DNA of 64,000 nt from Drosophila persimilis (Eukaryota; Arthropoda; Insecta; Diptera; Drosophilidae): contig NW_020825317.1 of assembly GCF_003286085.1 (NCBI RefSeq), positions 558,001 to 622,000 of the forward strand. Direction: 5' to 3'. The translations under genes were made by a program, and so were the position numbers. Each line of letters opens with the position of its first letter. Within the stretch, counting starts at the first letter, position 1. The notes under the pieces are model-generated. The model had not been told where the DNA came from. It ran no database searches and saw only the letters and a program-made list of their open reading frames with translations. Shown here piece by piece: positions 21,737-32,834 of the stretch.

Positions 21737-24380
21737 TTCTATGATGGGTGCTTTCATCCATTTTTCTCGGGATCCGTGCAGAAATAATGGTCCGTATAAC
21801 CACAAAGTGTGAGCTGACAATCTGCTAGCTGCGATCAATCTCGACAAGACATCGGCTGCGCTGTTGGCCGATGACACATGACGCCTTTTTGACTGATTTG
21901 TTAATGCCTGGATTTTGGCTATTCGATTTGCCACAAAGGTATGTTATGTTGATGATGATGCGTTTATCCAGGATAGCATAACGGTGGAATCACTCCAAAA
22001 GCATCCTGGAACCGTGTTAATGTCCATGTGCAGATCCTGTCGGACTCGGCTTGTGAGTTCGGAACCGAGGACTGCAGCACACAGTTCTAACCGTGGTAGT
22101 GATTGTTTGGCTGTCGGCACCAGACGTGATTTGGAACAGAGCAGTCTTACTGATACTTGGTTGTTTTTATATGTAGCGCGTACATATACTGCTGCAGCAT
22201 ATGCTCGTTCTGATGCATCGACCAAAGTATGGAGTTCTTGGGTAACTTTAATTTTACCATCCTAGATATGCCGGGGAATTTGCATTTTGTTTAATGTCTG
22301 TAAGTCTTCCCGGTATTCTTTCCATTCGGTTTGGTGTTGTAATGGTAATTTGTCATCCCAATCTAGTTTGAGCTCCCAAAGTTGTTCCATTTCTGTGTTC
22401 GTCCACACAATTTATCCTTCTTTGGCATCCAGATGAGACCCAGAGCTTTCACGCTGTAATGCTCTAGTGTCTCTCCTAGTTTGACATCGCTTACAATATG
22501 CTCTTTGGGAATTCCTTGGAGAAGTTTCTCATTGTTAGAGCACCACTTGCGCAATTTGAATCAGGACGGCAGCAATATCTTATTTAGTGCTTGTCGAACA
22601 TGAATTGCCTCTGGAATAGTGTTTGCTCCAATTAGACAGTCGTCAACGTAGAAATCGGTTTTTAATTTTGATGATCCTACTGGTAGTCTGTCTTTGTATT
22701 GTGTTGCCAAATGATCCAGACATTTCGTTGCTAGGAACGGAGCAGCTGTTGTCCCATATGTGACTGTTTTCAGGCGATAGTACCTGATCTCTTCGGACGG
22801 ATTGTTTCTCCAGACTATCATTTGATGGAATTGATCCATTCGGATTCATCCACACTTGCCGGTACATCTTTTCTATGTCCGCTGTGAATGCGTACTTATG
22901 AATTCGAAATCGTAGCAGAATGGACATAAGTTCGCTCTGAATGTCGTTCAAAGATTTCCCGCTTGTTGAGTTTTGGTGGTGCTCTCAGGTTTGAGTACAC
23001 AATGATGTGGAATGAAGTAGTGCTTTTTGGGAACCTTTGATGCTGGCACAGTCTTCATACTCTTCCATGAAGTCCACATAACTCTTCCAAGTTTCTGTTG
23101 AGCTTCGCCGCTCCAACGCTAGGAATCTTTTTGTTGCGGTTTCCACCGACTCCCCCAGGGCTGAAGGGTGTTCGTAAAATGGGAGCTTTACAATAAACCG
23201 GCCATCTGAAGCAGTCTGAAGATTTTCTATAAAATGAGCTTCGCACCGTGCTTCCACTGGTGTGCGTGGTTTGTCTTCCGTCTCTAAATTGTCCAGAGCT
23301 CAGATTCTTTCTATGAGCTCGTTTACTCCCGTTGCACAAATGGGTGTGGGCTGTGGGCAGATTTGACTTTTCCTGCCACAATCCATCCCAGTTTCGTGTT
23401 TTGTAGCAGCGGGCCGCCTGTCCGGCTCGGCTCCAATTAGCATGTCGATCTTGCCTGGCTTATGGAAGTTTGGATCTGCCAGTGCGATCTTGCTTGGTAC
23501 GTTTAAGCTCTCTGTATCGAGTGCCTAAGCTGGATGATCAGGTAATACGAAAGCTTCAGTTCTTTGGGTAAAATCATTGTGAAGGGATTTCATGAGCACA
23601 TTTACTCGTGCTCTGCTGGTCTTTGATTGACCTCCAATTCCTTCGCTCCGTAATGTAGTGTCTTTTAGTTTGAGTGACAACATTAATATCATTCGTTCAG
23701 AGATCAAGTTTATCTGTGATCCTGAATCTAGCAGTGCTCTGAAGCTAGCAATCTGCCCGTTGTTGGCTTCTACTACCACCTTTGCTGTGGTCAGTAGATT
23801 GTAACTATTGTTACTTGCTGCACCCACCGTCGGGCCTCTTGATTCTGTAGCTGCGCCCGATGCTGTTTCCAAATGTAGCATCGTGTTGTGCTTCTTGACA
23901 CACTTGAAGCAGTTTCGACCAGGGCATGCGTTTGTTCTGTGATTTGTTCTAAAGCAATTAACTCACATTTTATGTTTTTGTACACACTTTAGTCGTTCTG
24001 ATGGAGATTTGGACCGAAATTCTTCGCATCCGTAGAGCCAATGGATTGCTTTCTTGCAGAATGTGCATAAGGGTGCTCACGCTCTCCCTGTGTTTGCTGA
24101 TGCACATGTCGTGCCTTTTGGCTCTCTCCTTGATGCTGATGGCTTCTTACTAGTTCCTAGAACTCGAATTCTTTGCTCCAAGAACTGAAGCATCGTATCT
24201 AGCGATTGCTCCTACAAGGCCTTATTTGTAACATCCAGTTTGTTTCTGATAATGGAAATCAATATTGGATCCCATGTAGATATATTGATGCCCGATCCTT
24301 TTAGTGATGCAAGGGATTCTATGGTTGTTATGTACAACTCTTTTAATGACTTGGGATCGTAATTAATTGTTTGATGATTG
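21737..24380 (-). pseudogene. BEL/Pao gag-protease-RT-RNase H, unit 2
   Basis: Duplicate of 16179-18822 with a few substitutions, such as T for G near 23175 and T for C near 23574. It has the same broken frames, DSG protease motif and YVDD RT motif. Confidence 0.88.
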
Positions 24381-24764
24381 AGGTAGAGGACATCCAGAGG
24401 CAGAGGCGCCAGATTATCCTCGTCCTAAATGAGGATGCGCTAGAGCCCCTCGCCAAGACGGACGGTGTGGTCGACTACGGGTACAAAAAGGTCACCATAA
24501 CCACCTATAAGTCGGATCGCAAGGGCAGGCAAGCGGAGGTCGAGCCAGACCCGGAGCTGCCGGAGATCCCGAAAGAGGGGGCCTCGTGCGAGGAAGACAA
24601 CCCGGCGTCGGATGCGGCGTCCATGATGTCGGACGACATCCTGGACGACTACGCGTTCGACGAGCTCGACCTAGCCAGAGGTCTCAGCCACATCGTTGTC
24701 GGGGAGGAGCCGGATTCCCCCGACAGCGATCTAGAAGCAACAATGGTGGAGGTGAGACTCAGGA

Positions 24765-26171
24765 ATGTCACTGATGATCCTGCAGATAAACCTCCACCAT
24801 TGTAAGGCAGCATGCGCTGCTCTATTGCTCCACCTGGCCAAGGGTGGAGCCGACATAGTCCTCATTCAGGAGCCCTGGATCTTCGGAAACAGGGTCTTCG
24901 GTCTGAGGACTTCTGACTACAAGCTATACGTAACTGAAACCGCACGTAAAATTGGTACCTGCATTCTTGCAAAAAGAGAGTTGCACTTATTTTTGCTCCC
25001 AAATTTCAGCAATGAAGACCACACCGCCGTGAGCTTAGAAGGCCAGGAGCGCTCACTGAGGATCTGCTCCGCATACATGGGGCATGATCAACCAGACCCC
25101 CCTTCACACCCGCCTCTCCGGGCTCTAATCGCAGACTGTTCGGCCAAAGACATCGGCCTAATTGTGGGGTGCGACGCCAATGCACATCACTGTCAGTGGG
25201 GAAGCACTGACACAAACGAAAGGGGTGAGTACTTTTTCAGTTACTTACTGACCACTCAGATGGTCTTATTAAACCGGGGTAGTGATCCCACCTTTATTAT
25301 TAAAAACAGCAAGGAGGTCCTGGACCTTACGCTAGCCTCTCATGAGATACAGAGTAACATTGTATCCTGTAGGGTCCCGGAAGAGCACTCCTTCTCGGAC
25401 CACAGGTACGTGGAAACTGTTTTCTCCTTCTCAGTACCGAAGCCAGTTCGATTCCGGAACATCAGGCGGACAAACTGGACTCGGTACTCTGATTACCTCT
25501 GTCGTGTTTTCCCTGAGTCCCCATCTGAGGAGGAGTTCTCCACGGAGGCCACGACCCGTCTTCTTAAGATCTTTACCGACGCCTGCAATAAGGCGCTCGA
25601 CAAAGCATGCCCCTCTGGCAAGAACAGAGGCCGGAGGAAACCTGAATGGTGGAAACTGGGTGAACTCCGGAGAGCCTCTCGGAGACTCTTCAATAAAGCT
25701 AAGGCTGAGAACGTTGAGCAAAACTGGGCCGAATACGAGGCCAGTCTGTCAACCTACAACAAAGAACTTAGAAAAGCCAAACGCGCCTCCTGGCGTAAGT
25801 TCTGCAGCGAAATCGAGAGTAACTCAGAAGCTTCGCGCTTGCGCAGAGTTCTCTCGATGACAACACCCACCCTGGGCTACTTGCTGGGCTACTTGCTGGG
25901 CTACACCGACCAGTCGTGGACTACATCCAGCGATGAATCGCTAAATCTTCTCCTAAATACTCACTTCCCTGGCTGCGATGAAAACATACCCAACTACTTC
26001 GCGCCTCCTTCTGTCGTCTCAAATGCCATCCTGAGCCTGCCAAGCCAGGAGAACATTTCCTGGGCGATCAGAAGTTTTAAACCTTACAAGTCCGCGGGGC
26101 CAGACCGCATTTTCCCTGCCCAACTGATTCACGCGGGACATAGAGCCATTAACTGGCTCAAAATAATTTAA
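24765..26171 (+). CDS. LOA truncated ORF2 (endonuclease-only), unit 3
   Basis: A 468-codon frame, identical in translation to the copies in units 1 and 2. See 13649-15055 for motifs. It has no LOA promoter upstream. Confidence 0.7.
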   Translation: MSLMILQINLHHCKAACAALLLHLAKGGADIVLIQEPWIFGNRVFGLRTSDYKLYVTETARKIGTCILAKRELHLFLLPNFSNEDHTAVSLEGQERSLRICSAYMGHDQPDPPSHPPLRALIADCSAKDIGLIVGCDANAHHCQWGSTDTNERGEYFFSYLLTTQMVLLNRGSDPTFIIKNSKEVLDLTLASHEIQSNIVSCRVPEEHSFSDHRYVETVFSFSVPKPVRFRNIRRTNWTRYSDYLCRVFPESPSEEEFSTEATTRLLKIFTDACNKALDKACPSGKNRGRRKPEWWKLGELRRASRRLFNKAKAENVEQNWAEYEASLSTYNKELRKAKRASWRKFCSEIESNSEASRLRRVLSMTTPTLGYLLGYLLGYTDQSWTTSSDESLNLLLNTHFPGCDENIPNYFAPPSVVSNAILSLPSQENISWAIRSFKPYKSAGPDRIFPAQLIHAGHRAINWLKII

Positions 26172-27012
26172 TTTTAATTTAAAAAAAATTTTCAAAATAG
26201 AGTAAAGAAGGCCACAGTGGCCCTCTATACTTGCAGGAAAGCCATCGGACTAAAATGGGGAATGACTCCTATATAGTTCTGTGGCTTTACACCGCCATCA
26301 TACGACTGATCATGCTCTATGAAGTGATGGTGTGGTGGCCAGCCTCTGACAGAAGGACATGCCTCAATAAACTCAAAAGAGTTCAACGCGTGGCAGAGCT
26401 ATGCATCACTGGCGGGCTACGCACTACGCGTAGGAGGCGGAGTCTACTGCAGCGAGCTGAACATCAGTCATTGCTTCTGGCTCCCGGATCACTGTTGTGT
26501 GTTTCAAGCGGAGGTTGAAGCCATCAAGGAGGCCATTTCTATCGTCTCCAAACTACGTCTAGACACGCACCTAGTGTGCGTCTTCTCGGACAGCCAAGCA
26601 GCTATTAAAGCTCTAGGCTCAATATCGTCGAACTCGGCGACTGTAAATGACTGCCGCAGACCGCACGAGATCGCAGAGCAGTTAGATCTCTTCCTTAACC
26701 TAACCTAACCATGATGAGGTTTTTTACAAATCCCACATAAAATGTCAGATAAGCATTTCTTATACATATCATGCCTACAGTATTTAGTGCAGAGGCGCTG
26801 TCCGAAATCAAACCAGGGACCTTGTCCAAATACATCCAAGCCTCCGGATGGGACTGCCCTTAACCTGCAGTAGTCTGCTCTCACGGTTCAGGCAACGAGA
26901 AGGGGCACATGCCCATGCGGCAACACAACGGACCTTTTATAGGTCCAAGTGAGCTCGGGGGCGGGAGACTCACAGCCCCCCCTCCCGGCTACCGCCTTAT
27001 CCTAACCTAACC
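26172..27012 (+). pseudogene. LOA ORF2 remnant and 3' UTR, unit 3
   Basis: Third copy of the RT thumb, RNase H (26499-26708), C-terminus and 3' UTR block, colinear with 15056-15896. Confidence 0.9.
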
Positions 27013-27294
27013 TAGATGCGCGCTATCGTCTGGTTGCAGGTCGTTTGTACTGCCACAAACGGACTGCCACATCGTCTGCAAAATCCACCATGTGCACTTC
27101 GTGAGGGAGGCTGAGTCGCAAGATGCTGTCGTGCATTGCGTTACACAGCACTGAGCCCTGCGGGACGCCTGCCGATACGTCCTATTTTTCCGTGCCAGCC
27201 TGCGTGTCGTACAGAAGCAGCCTTCTCTCAACGTATCTTTGTACCATCCGCTGTAGGTACCTGGGTGTGTCGAATCTCCCCAGCGCCCTTAGGA
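27013..27294 (-). pseudogene. R1-clade RT fragment, unit 3
   Basis: Third copy of the 5'-truncated R1 piece with the FADD box. Confidence 0.88.
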
Positions 27295-28175
27295 TTCTAT
27301 GATGGGTGCTTTCATCCATTTTTCTCGGGATCCGTGCAGAAATAATGGTCCGTATAACCACAAAGTGTGAGCTGACAATCTGCTAGCTGCGATCAATCTC
27401 GACAAGACATCGGCTGCGCTGTTGGCCGATGACACATGACGCCTTTTTGACTGATTTGTTAATGCCTGGATTTTGGCTATTCGATTTGCCACAAAGGTAT
27501 GTTATGTTGATGATGATGCGTTTATCCAGGATAGCATAACGGTGGAATCACTCCAAAAGCATCCTGGAACCGTGTTAATGTCCATGTGCAGATCCTGTCG
27601 GACTCGGCTTGTGAGTTCGGAACCGAGGACTGCAGCACACAGTTCTAACCGTGGTAGTGATTGTTTGTCTGTCGGCACCAGACGTGATTTGGAACAGAGC
27701 AGTCTTACTGATACTTGGTTGTTTTTATATGTAGCGAGTACATATACTGCTGCAGCATATGCTCGTTCTGATGCATCGACCAAAGTATGGAGTTCTTGGG
27801 TAACTTTAATTTTACCATCCTAGATATGCCGGGGAATTTGCATTTTGTTTAATGTCTGTAAGTCTTCCCGGTATTCTTTCCATTCGGTTTGGTGTTGTAA
27901 TGGTAATTTGTCATCCCAATCTAGTTTGAGCTCCCAAAGTTGTTCCATTTCTGTGTTCGTCCACACAATTTATCCTTCTTTGGCATCCAGATGAGACCCA
28001 GAGCTTTCACGCTGTAATGCTCTAGTGTCTCTCCTAGTTTGACATCGCTTACAATATGCTCTTTGGGAATTCCTTGGAGAAGTTTCTCATTGTTAGAGCA
28101 CCACTTGCGCAATTTGAATCAGGACGGCAGCAATATCTTATTTAGTGCTTGTCGAACATGAATTGCCTCTGGAAT
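27295..28175 (-). pseudogene. BEL RNase H and RT end, unit 3 (left of the CR1 insertion)
   Basis: Colinear with 16179-17059. It stops at 28175, where the CR1 element begins within the RT thumb coding region. The AAT at 28173-28175 is repeated at 32832-32834. This copy has two private substitutions near 27668 and 27736. Confidence 0.9.
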
Positions 28176-28699
28176 CGTTCTCTTTCGTAGTGATCAGACG
28201 TGTTTTTGTTTTGCGCTCCGCATTTTTCCTTTTGTTTCGAATAAACAGCCGGAGTTTTCCTAATTAAATTCTAAATATACTTTCTAACCAGACAACAATC
28301 TGGAAACCTATTCATTTACGCGAGTGCATGCCTTTTGATTTGTGTTAAAATATTATTTAACTTTTTATTTTTCGGCGTCGGCTTGTGTTGTGTTGTGTTG
28401 TTGCAGTGAGTGAGTATTGCATTGCAGTCCGCTCTCGTCTGGTAGCTTTTGTTGTCTTATCACTCTCTCGCTATCACCTCAACCTCAATAACTGTTCTTT
28501 CTCTCTCGCTCTTTCAACTTTCTGAGCAATAGCGCTCTCTGTCTAGTAGCTCTCGCTATAACCGCTCTCCACTCTGCTCTATTTTTTTTCTTACCAATTC
28601 CGCTTTGAGCGTTGTCTGGCACATTGGTCTGATACCAATTTGTTTTGGAAATTTTTAATTTTTTTGATTTTAATAAAATATTTGAATAATAAAAATAAA
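28176..28699 (+). promoter_or_regulatory. CR1 5' UTR / putative internal promoter region
   Basis: These 524 bases separate the insertion point from the ORF1 ATG. They include pyrimidine-rich stretches with repeated CTCTC and CGCT motifs (28430-28590), which resemble GAGA-type sites on the other strand. No long ORF is present. Promoter function is inferred from position in a full-length non-LTR element. Confidence 0.5.
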
Positions 28700-29713
28700 A
28701 TGGAATTCGCTGTGGTCTGCGCCAAAAAAACCTGCAAGAAGCAGATCACTCACGATCAGCCAAATGTCCCCTGCTGGCTCTGCGACAGCGTAGTCCACGC
28801 AAAATGCGCGGGATTTTCTGGCCTCGTGAGCGATGCCATAGCCAAACGTAATGGCTTGCATTACAGTTGCGAGGCATGCCGTGCGGTGGAGAAAGACATG
28901 GTGGCTTTCATGAGGCAGACGCGGAGTGGCTTTAAGGAGCTGACCGTTGGTTTCAAAAACCAATACGATCGGCTCCTAGCCATGGAGGCTCAGTTTAGCG
29001 GTTTAAAACTGCTGAATGAGTCTCCGAGGCGCAAAAAGGTCACTCCGCGGGATCTGCAAGTGCCAACCGTCACTCAGCCGTGCGCCGCCGAAAAACTGAC
29101 TCCGACCACTCCAAGTGTGCAGCAGTTGATCTCGTTTGTCACTCCAAGGGCAACGACAGCTACTGGCGATGCAGATTCGGTAGCCGAATTCATCGCCTCG
29201 GAGAATGTGCAGCCAAGTAAGTCTGCAGCGTCCGTGTCCGTAGTGTCCGCAAGTTCACTAGTTGTCCCGTCTATCCCGATCCCACCAGTAAATAGACGTT
29301 CCGGACCTCCGGATATTGCCACCACAGGTACTAGACCTGCGGTGACTAAACCACTGGTGGGAGTCCCACCAAAACGACAAGTTTTTGTTTCACGGCTGGC
29401 CCCTGACCTCACATCTAATGATGTAACTGCTTTCATTCAAAGCAAAATAAAAGCCGTGGGTTTAAAGGTGGAGAAATTTAACTTCTCTTATGCCAGGGAG
29501 ATAGCCTCGTTTAAGATAAGCATCTCCCCAACTCAATTTGACACCATTTGCTCCGCAAAATTTTGGCCGGAGCATTTGGTGGTGAAGGAGTTTAAGGCTA
29601 AGAAGAAGAATAGGCCCCCCATATCGCTTCCAAATCTTTCCAGCGTGCCACCCTCAACCTCAACTTCCTCATCCTCAACTTCCCGTCTTGGTCCAACCTT
29701 TCCAAAAAACTAA
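28700..29713 (+). CDS. CR1 ORF1 protein with PHD-like zinc finger
   Basis: This 337-residue protein starts MEFAVVCAKKTCKK. The first ~65 residues form a PHD-like zinc cluster, with cysteines around residues 7 and 12, CWLCD (about 24-28), HAKC (about 33-36) and CEAC (about 56-59). A helical segment (DMVAFMRQTRSGFKEL) follows, then a Ser/Thr/Pro/Val-rich linker. A folded C-terminal domain begins FVSRLAPDLTSNDVTAFI and includes FWPEHLVVKEF; a similar domain is seen in other arthropod CR1/L2-type ORF1 proteins. The frame is open to TAA at 29711-29713. The last codons form an A-AAA-AAC slippery heptamer. A role in binding element RNA or chromatin is inferred. Confidence 0.85.
   Translation: MEFAVVCAKKTCKKQITHDQPNVPCWLCDSVVHAKCAGFSGLVSDAIAKRNGLHYSCEACRAVEKDMVAFMRQTRSGFKELTVGFKNQYDRLLAMEAQFSGLKLLNESPRRKKVTPRDLQVPTVTQPCAAEKLTPTTPSVQQLISFVTPRATTATGDADSVAEFIASENVQPSKSAASVSVVSASSLVVPSIPIPPVNRRSGPPDIATTGTRPAVTKPLVGVPPKRQVFVSRLAPDLTSNDVTAFIQSKIKAVGLKVEKFNFSYAREIASFKISISPTQFDTICSAKFWPEHLVVKEFKAKKKNRPPISLPNLSSVPPSTSTSSSSTSRLGPTFPKN
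29704..29710 (+). promoter_or_regulatory. Candidate -1 ribosomal frameshift site (A AAA AAC) at the ORF1 end
   Basis: The heptamer lies in the ORF1 frame as A-AAA-AAC directly before the TAA stop. A one-base backward slip puts the ribosome in the ORF2 frame, which is open from here into the conserved endonuclease start VTYQNVRGLRSKL. The ORF2 frame has no ATG before that start. The same heptamer followed by a stop occurs at the homologous place in the diverged CR1 at 61616-61622. Confidence 0.6.
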
Positions 29714-32530
29714 CTTCTCTTTTAGTAACCTATCAGAATGTAAGAGGCTTGCGTAGTAAGCTCAGCATTCTTTTCCGGGATAGTGTTGCATTTGCTTCCC
29801 ACGTTATTGTGTTTACTGAAACCTGGTTAAAGCCGGACATTCTTAGTTCCGAGGTTTTGGCAGGTCGGTACACAACTTTTAGAAAGGACCGTTCGTCTCG
29901 ACGTGCAGGAAGGGTTCTAATTGCAGTGAACTCTTACTTCACGTCAGAACACTTCACAGTCCAAGTTCAACAGGAACTGGAATTCCTGTGTGTAAAACTG
30001 ATTCTTCCCGCTTTCGCTATATTCATTACTTGCTCGTATATCCCACCTTCTTCGGATATTTCAATTTATGAGCAGCACTTGTCCGCTTTAACCGCTGTTT
30101 CTTCCTCGCTATCTGATAAAGATCGTATGATAGTTCTTGGTGACTTCAACTTGCCAGGAACTGTTTGGTCTTCGGTAAACGAGTCTAGTATCCTAGTGCC
30201 CATGTCACGACATGACTTTGTTGACGGCTTGCTTGACCTGTCCCTGTCTCAAGTCAATCATGTGAAAAATTCCTTGGGTCGATTGCTTGATCTATGCTTT
30301 GTATCGGATCCGACCATAGTGTTGTTAACCCGAGCCCTTCCGCTCACTATACCTGAAGACGCCTACCACCCTACTTTCGAGGTGTCGCTAGATATAGGAC
30401 CAACTGTATTGGATCGGTCGAGTAGACTACCTGAACGTGTCCGTTGCTTTCGTAAAGCCGAGTTTGCGAAGCTTAATAACCTAATCAGGGATTTTGATTG
30501 GTCCGCTTTGTACTTGTGCACTGATGTCACAAAAGGCACAAACATTTTTTACAATGCTCTTGGCACATTTTTTGATTCTTGTGTCCCGCTTTCTTGTCCG
30601 ATTAGATCTGGAAAACCCCCTTGGTTTACCAAAGAGTTATCCAGTCTAAAAAACTTAAAATCAAGACTTTATAAAAAATTTCAAGAAGTGGGTTCTCCTA
30701 CTTCTCACTCTCGTTATGTAATAGCTCGGTCAAACTTTTCAGTTCTTAATGCTCAATGCTATAAGAACTACCTATCTCGTTGCAGGATACGTTTTTCTCA
30801 GGACCCTAAACAGTTTTACTGCTTCGTAAACAGTAAGCGTAGAACGTCCGCACACCCATCCTCGCTATCATTTTGTAATACGTCGGCAAATAATGATCAG
30901 GCAATTGCCGATCTTTTTGCCCAGTTTTTCCAAACTACCTATTCTGAGGAACGCTACTCTGGTCAACCGTACCCATACGGATTACCGAGGTCGAACGGCA
31001 TTTTCAGTCCCTTGTTAAATGAATATTCCCTACTTCAAGATCTTCGACTAGTTAAGCCGGTGTTTTCACCGGGTCCAGACGGGGTTCCAGGTTGTGTACT
31101 CAGGTACTGCGCCGAGGCTCTGTGTGGACCATTGCTTAAACTATTTACCATGTCCATTGATTCATCTTGCTTCCCCCCAATCTGGAAGGAATCGTTTATA
31201 ATTCCTCTCCATAAAAAAGGTAGTAAGTCGGATGTAAAAAATTATAGAGGTATAGCAAAGTTATCCGCTATTCCCAAATTGTTTGAGAAGGTTTTAACTC
31301 CGCACTTGCAACATCTCTGCAAGTCACTTATATCTCCAACTCAGCATGGATTTATAAGGCGGCGATCAACCACCACGAACTTGTTAGAGTTTACCTCTTT
31401 CATTATTAAAGGCTTTCAAGGTAACTTACAGACGGATGTTATTTACACCGACTTTAGTAAAGCATTCGACTCTGTAAACCATTCCCTTTTAGCACATAAA
31501 CTTGACCTTTTAGGGTTTCCGCCCAACCTCCTGAGATGGATTTCTAGCTATCTTTGTTCTAGTCCTCTTCAAAAACTCCCTCTCTTTACCAGTAAAGGTT
31601 TCTTCGGGAGTACCACAGGGCAGCCATCTAGGCCCCTTACTCTTCACACTCTTTATTAATGACTTGCCTTCAGTAATAACATACTCTCGAGTACTTATGT
31701 ATGCGGATGATGTTAAACTCTGTGTCCAGTACAAGGACATTTCATTTCATTCTCGCTTGCAATCCGATCTCAATAGCTTTCAGTCATGGTGTTGTGCAAA
31801 CTTGTTACACCTTAATGCCTCGAAATGCAAAGTTATGACATTTCATCGTTCTAACCCTTTGTTGGCTCCCTACACCCTATTTGGGGGTTCTCTTGAGAGA
31901 ATTACCCTGGTGGATGATCTGGGTGTTATGTTAGATCCCAAGTTAAAGTTTTCCGAACACATTTCTACCATGGTAAATAAGGCCATGGGCGTGCTTGGGT
32001 TTATAAAGAGGTGGTCAAAGGAATTTGACGACCCCTATATAACAAAGACTCTCTATACCTCGCTTGTTCGTCCGATCTTAGAATACGGCTCCTGTGTATG
32101 GTGCCCTCAGTACAAAGTACACCAGGACCGTATAGAATCAGTACAGAAAAACTTTTTACTCTTTGCTCTGCGGGGCCTTAACTGGGATGCGGGTGTAAGA
32201 CTCCCATCTTACTCTAGTAGACTATTATTAGTAAACCTCCCATCCTTAGTTAACCGTAGAAAAATGCTTGGTGTGATATTTATGCACAACTTGATCAGGG
32301 GTGACATAGACAGCCCTGATCTGTTGAGCCGCATAAACTTCACGATTCCTATTAGACTGACTAGAAACTTTATACCGTTGTTCCTTCCACTTTGTAGATC
32401 GAATTATTCCTTGCATGAACCGTTTAGGGTCTTATGCTCGGATTATAATTCCCTCTACCATATTATATCCTCCACTAATTCTCTTCCTCTTATTAAATTA
32501 CTAATCCTTACACACCTTTCTAGTAATTAG
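29711..32530 (+). pseudogene. CR1 ORF2 (endonuclease plus reverse transcriptase), one frameshift
   Basis: The frame carries endonuclease landmarks YQNVRG (about 29731), VFTETWL (about 29812) and GDFNLPG (about 30138). RT motif A FSKAFDSVNH is at about 31450. An 11-bp deletion near 31559, relative to the copy at 1345, shifts the frame and leads to a stop at 31659. The motif B block (PQGSHLGPLLF) is then in the other frame, and the remainder runs open at 31664-32530 with catalytic YADD near 31701. The RT C-terminal domain has FIKRWSKEFDDPYITK and LVRPILEYGSCVWCPQ. Apart from the deletion it is well preserved. Confidence 0.88.
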
Positions 32531-32831
32531 TAATTGTAGTGGTATTTGTATTTTGTATTTTATTGCATGCTTAATTTCTTAATAAGTTTAGTGCTAATTT
32601 TCCTTGAAGGTTAGTCTAATATCTATCTTTCTTGCATGCTCGCGTTTGGTTCGGCTACGCACCGCGCGTCATGCGGCAGCGCCCCTCGGTCGGTTGGGCG
32701 GGAGGAGGGCTGCGTTTTGCCTGGGATCCGCGCGTAACAGCCTTCTGCTGGTGTCACACGGGCCACTTGACGGTGCAGTAATTGCATCGCCTCTTGTTAG
32801 ATGCAGTCATTGCATGTCAACGTCCAATTTA
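32531..32831 (+). other. CR1 3' UTR
   Basis: The 3' UTR is colinear with 2330-2614 of the other copy. It includes the GCTACGCACCGCGCGTCATG block and a tail with alternating GCAGT and TGCAT motifs. It has 11 extra bases (GGCGGGAGGAG-type) near 32697 that the copy at the window start lacks. Confidence 0.75.
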
Positions 32832-32834
32832 AAT

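Larger units (their letters stand above)
18823..24380. repeat. Tandem array unit 2 (5558 bp)
   Basis: Unit 2 has the same composition as unit 1. The LOA part is 18823-21454, the R1 piece 21455-21736 and the BEL part 21737-24380. At the junction the BEL gag antisense sequence is fused to LOA ORF1, creating a chance frame (18813-19247) that reads into the ORF1 tail. That frame is a by-product of the breakpoint. This unit has the G that unit 1 lost, so the ORF1 tail is in frame here. Confidence 0.95.
28176..32831 (+). mobile_element. CR1-clade retrotransposon, near full length, in array unit 3
   Basis: The insertion interrupts the BEL RT of unit 3 only, so it postdates the amplification or at least the birth of this unit. 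It contains a ~520-bp 5' UTR, ORF1 with a PHD-like zinc finger, ORF2 with endonuclease and RT, and a 3' UTR (32531-32831). The 3' tail has no poly(A), and the target duplication is at most 3 bp (AAT), as is common for CR1-type elements. One 11-bp deletion in ORF2 is the only clear inactivating change I see, so the copy is young. Confidence 0.9.
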
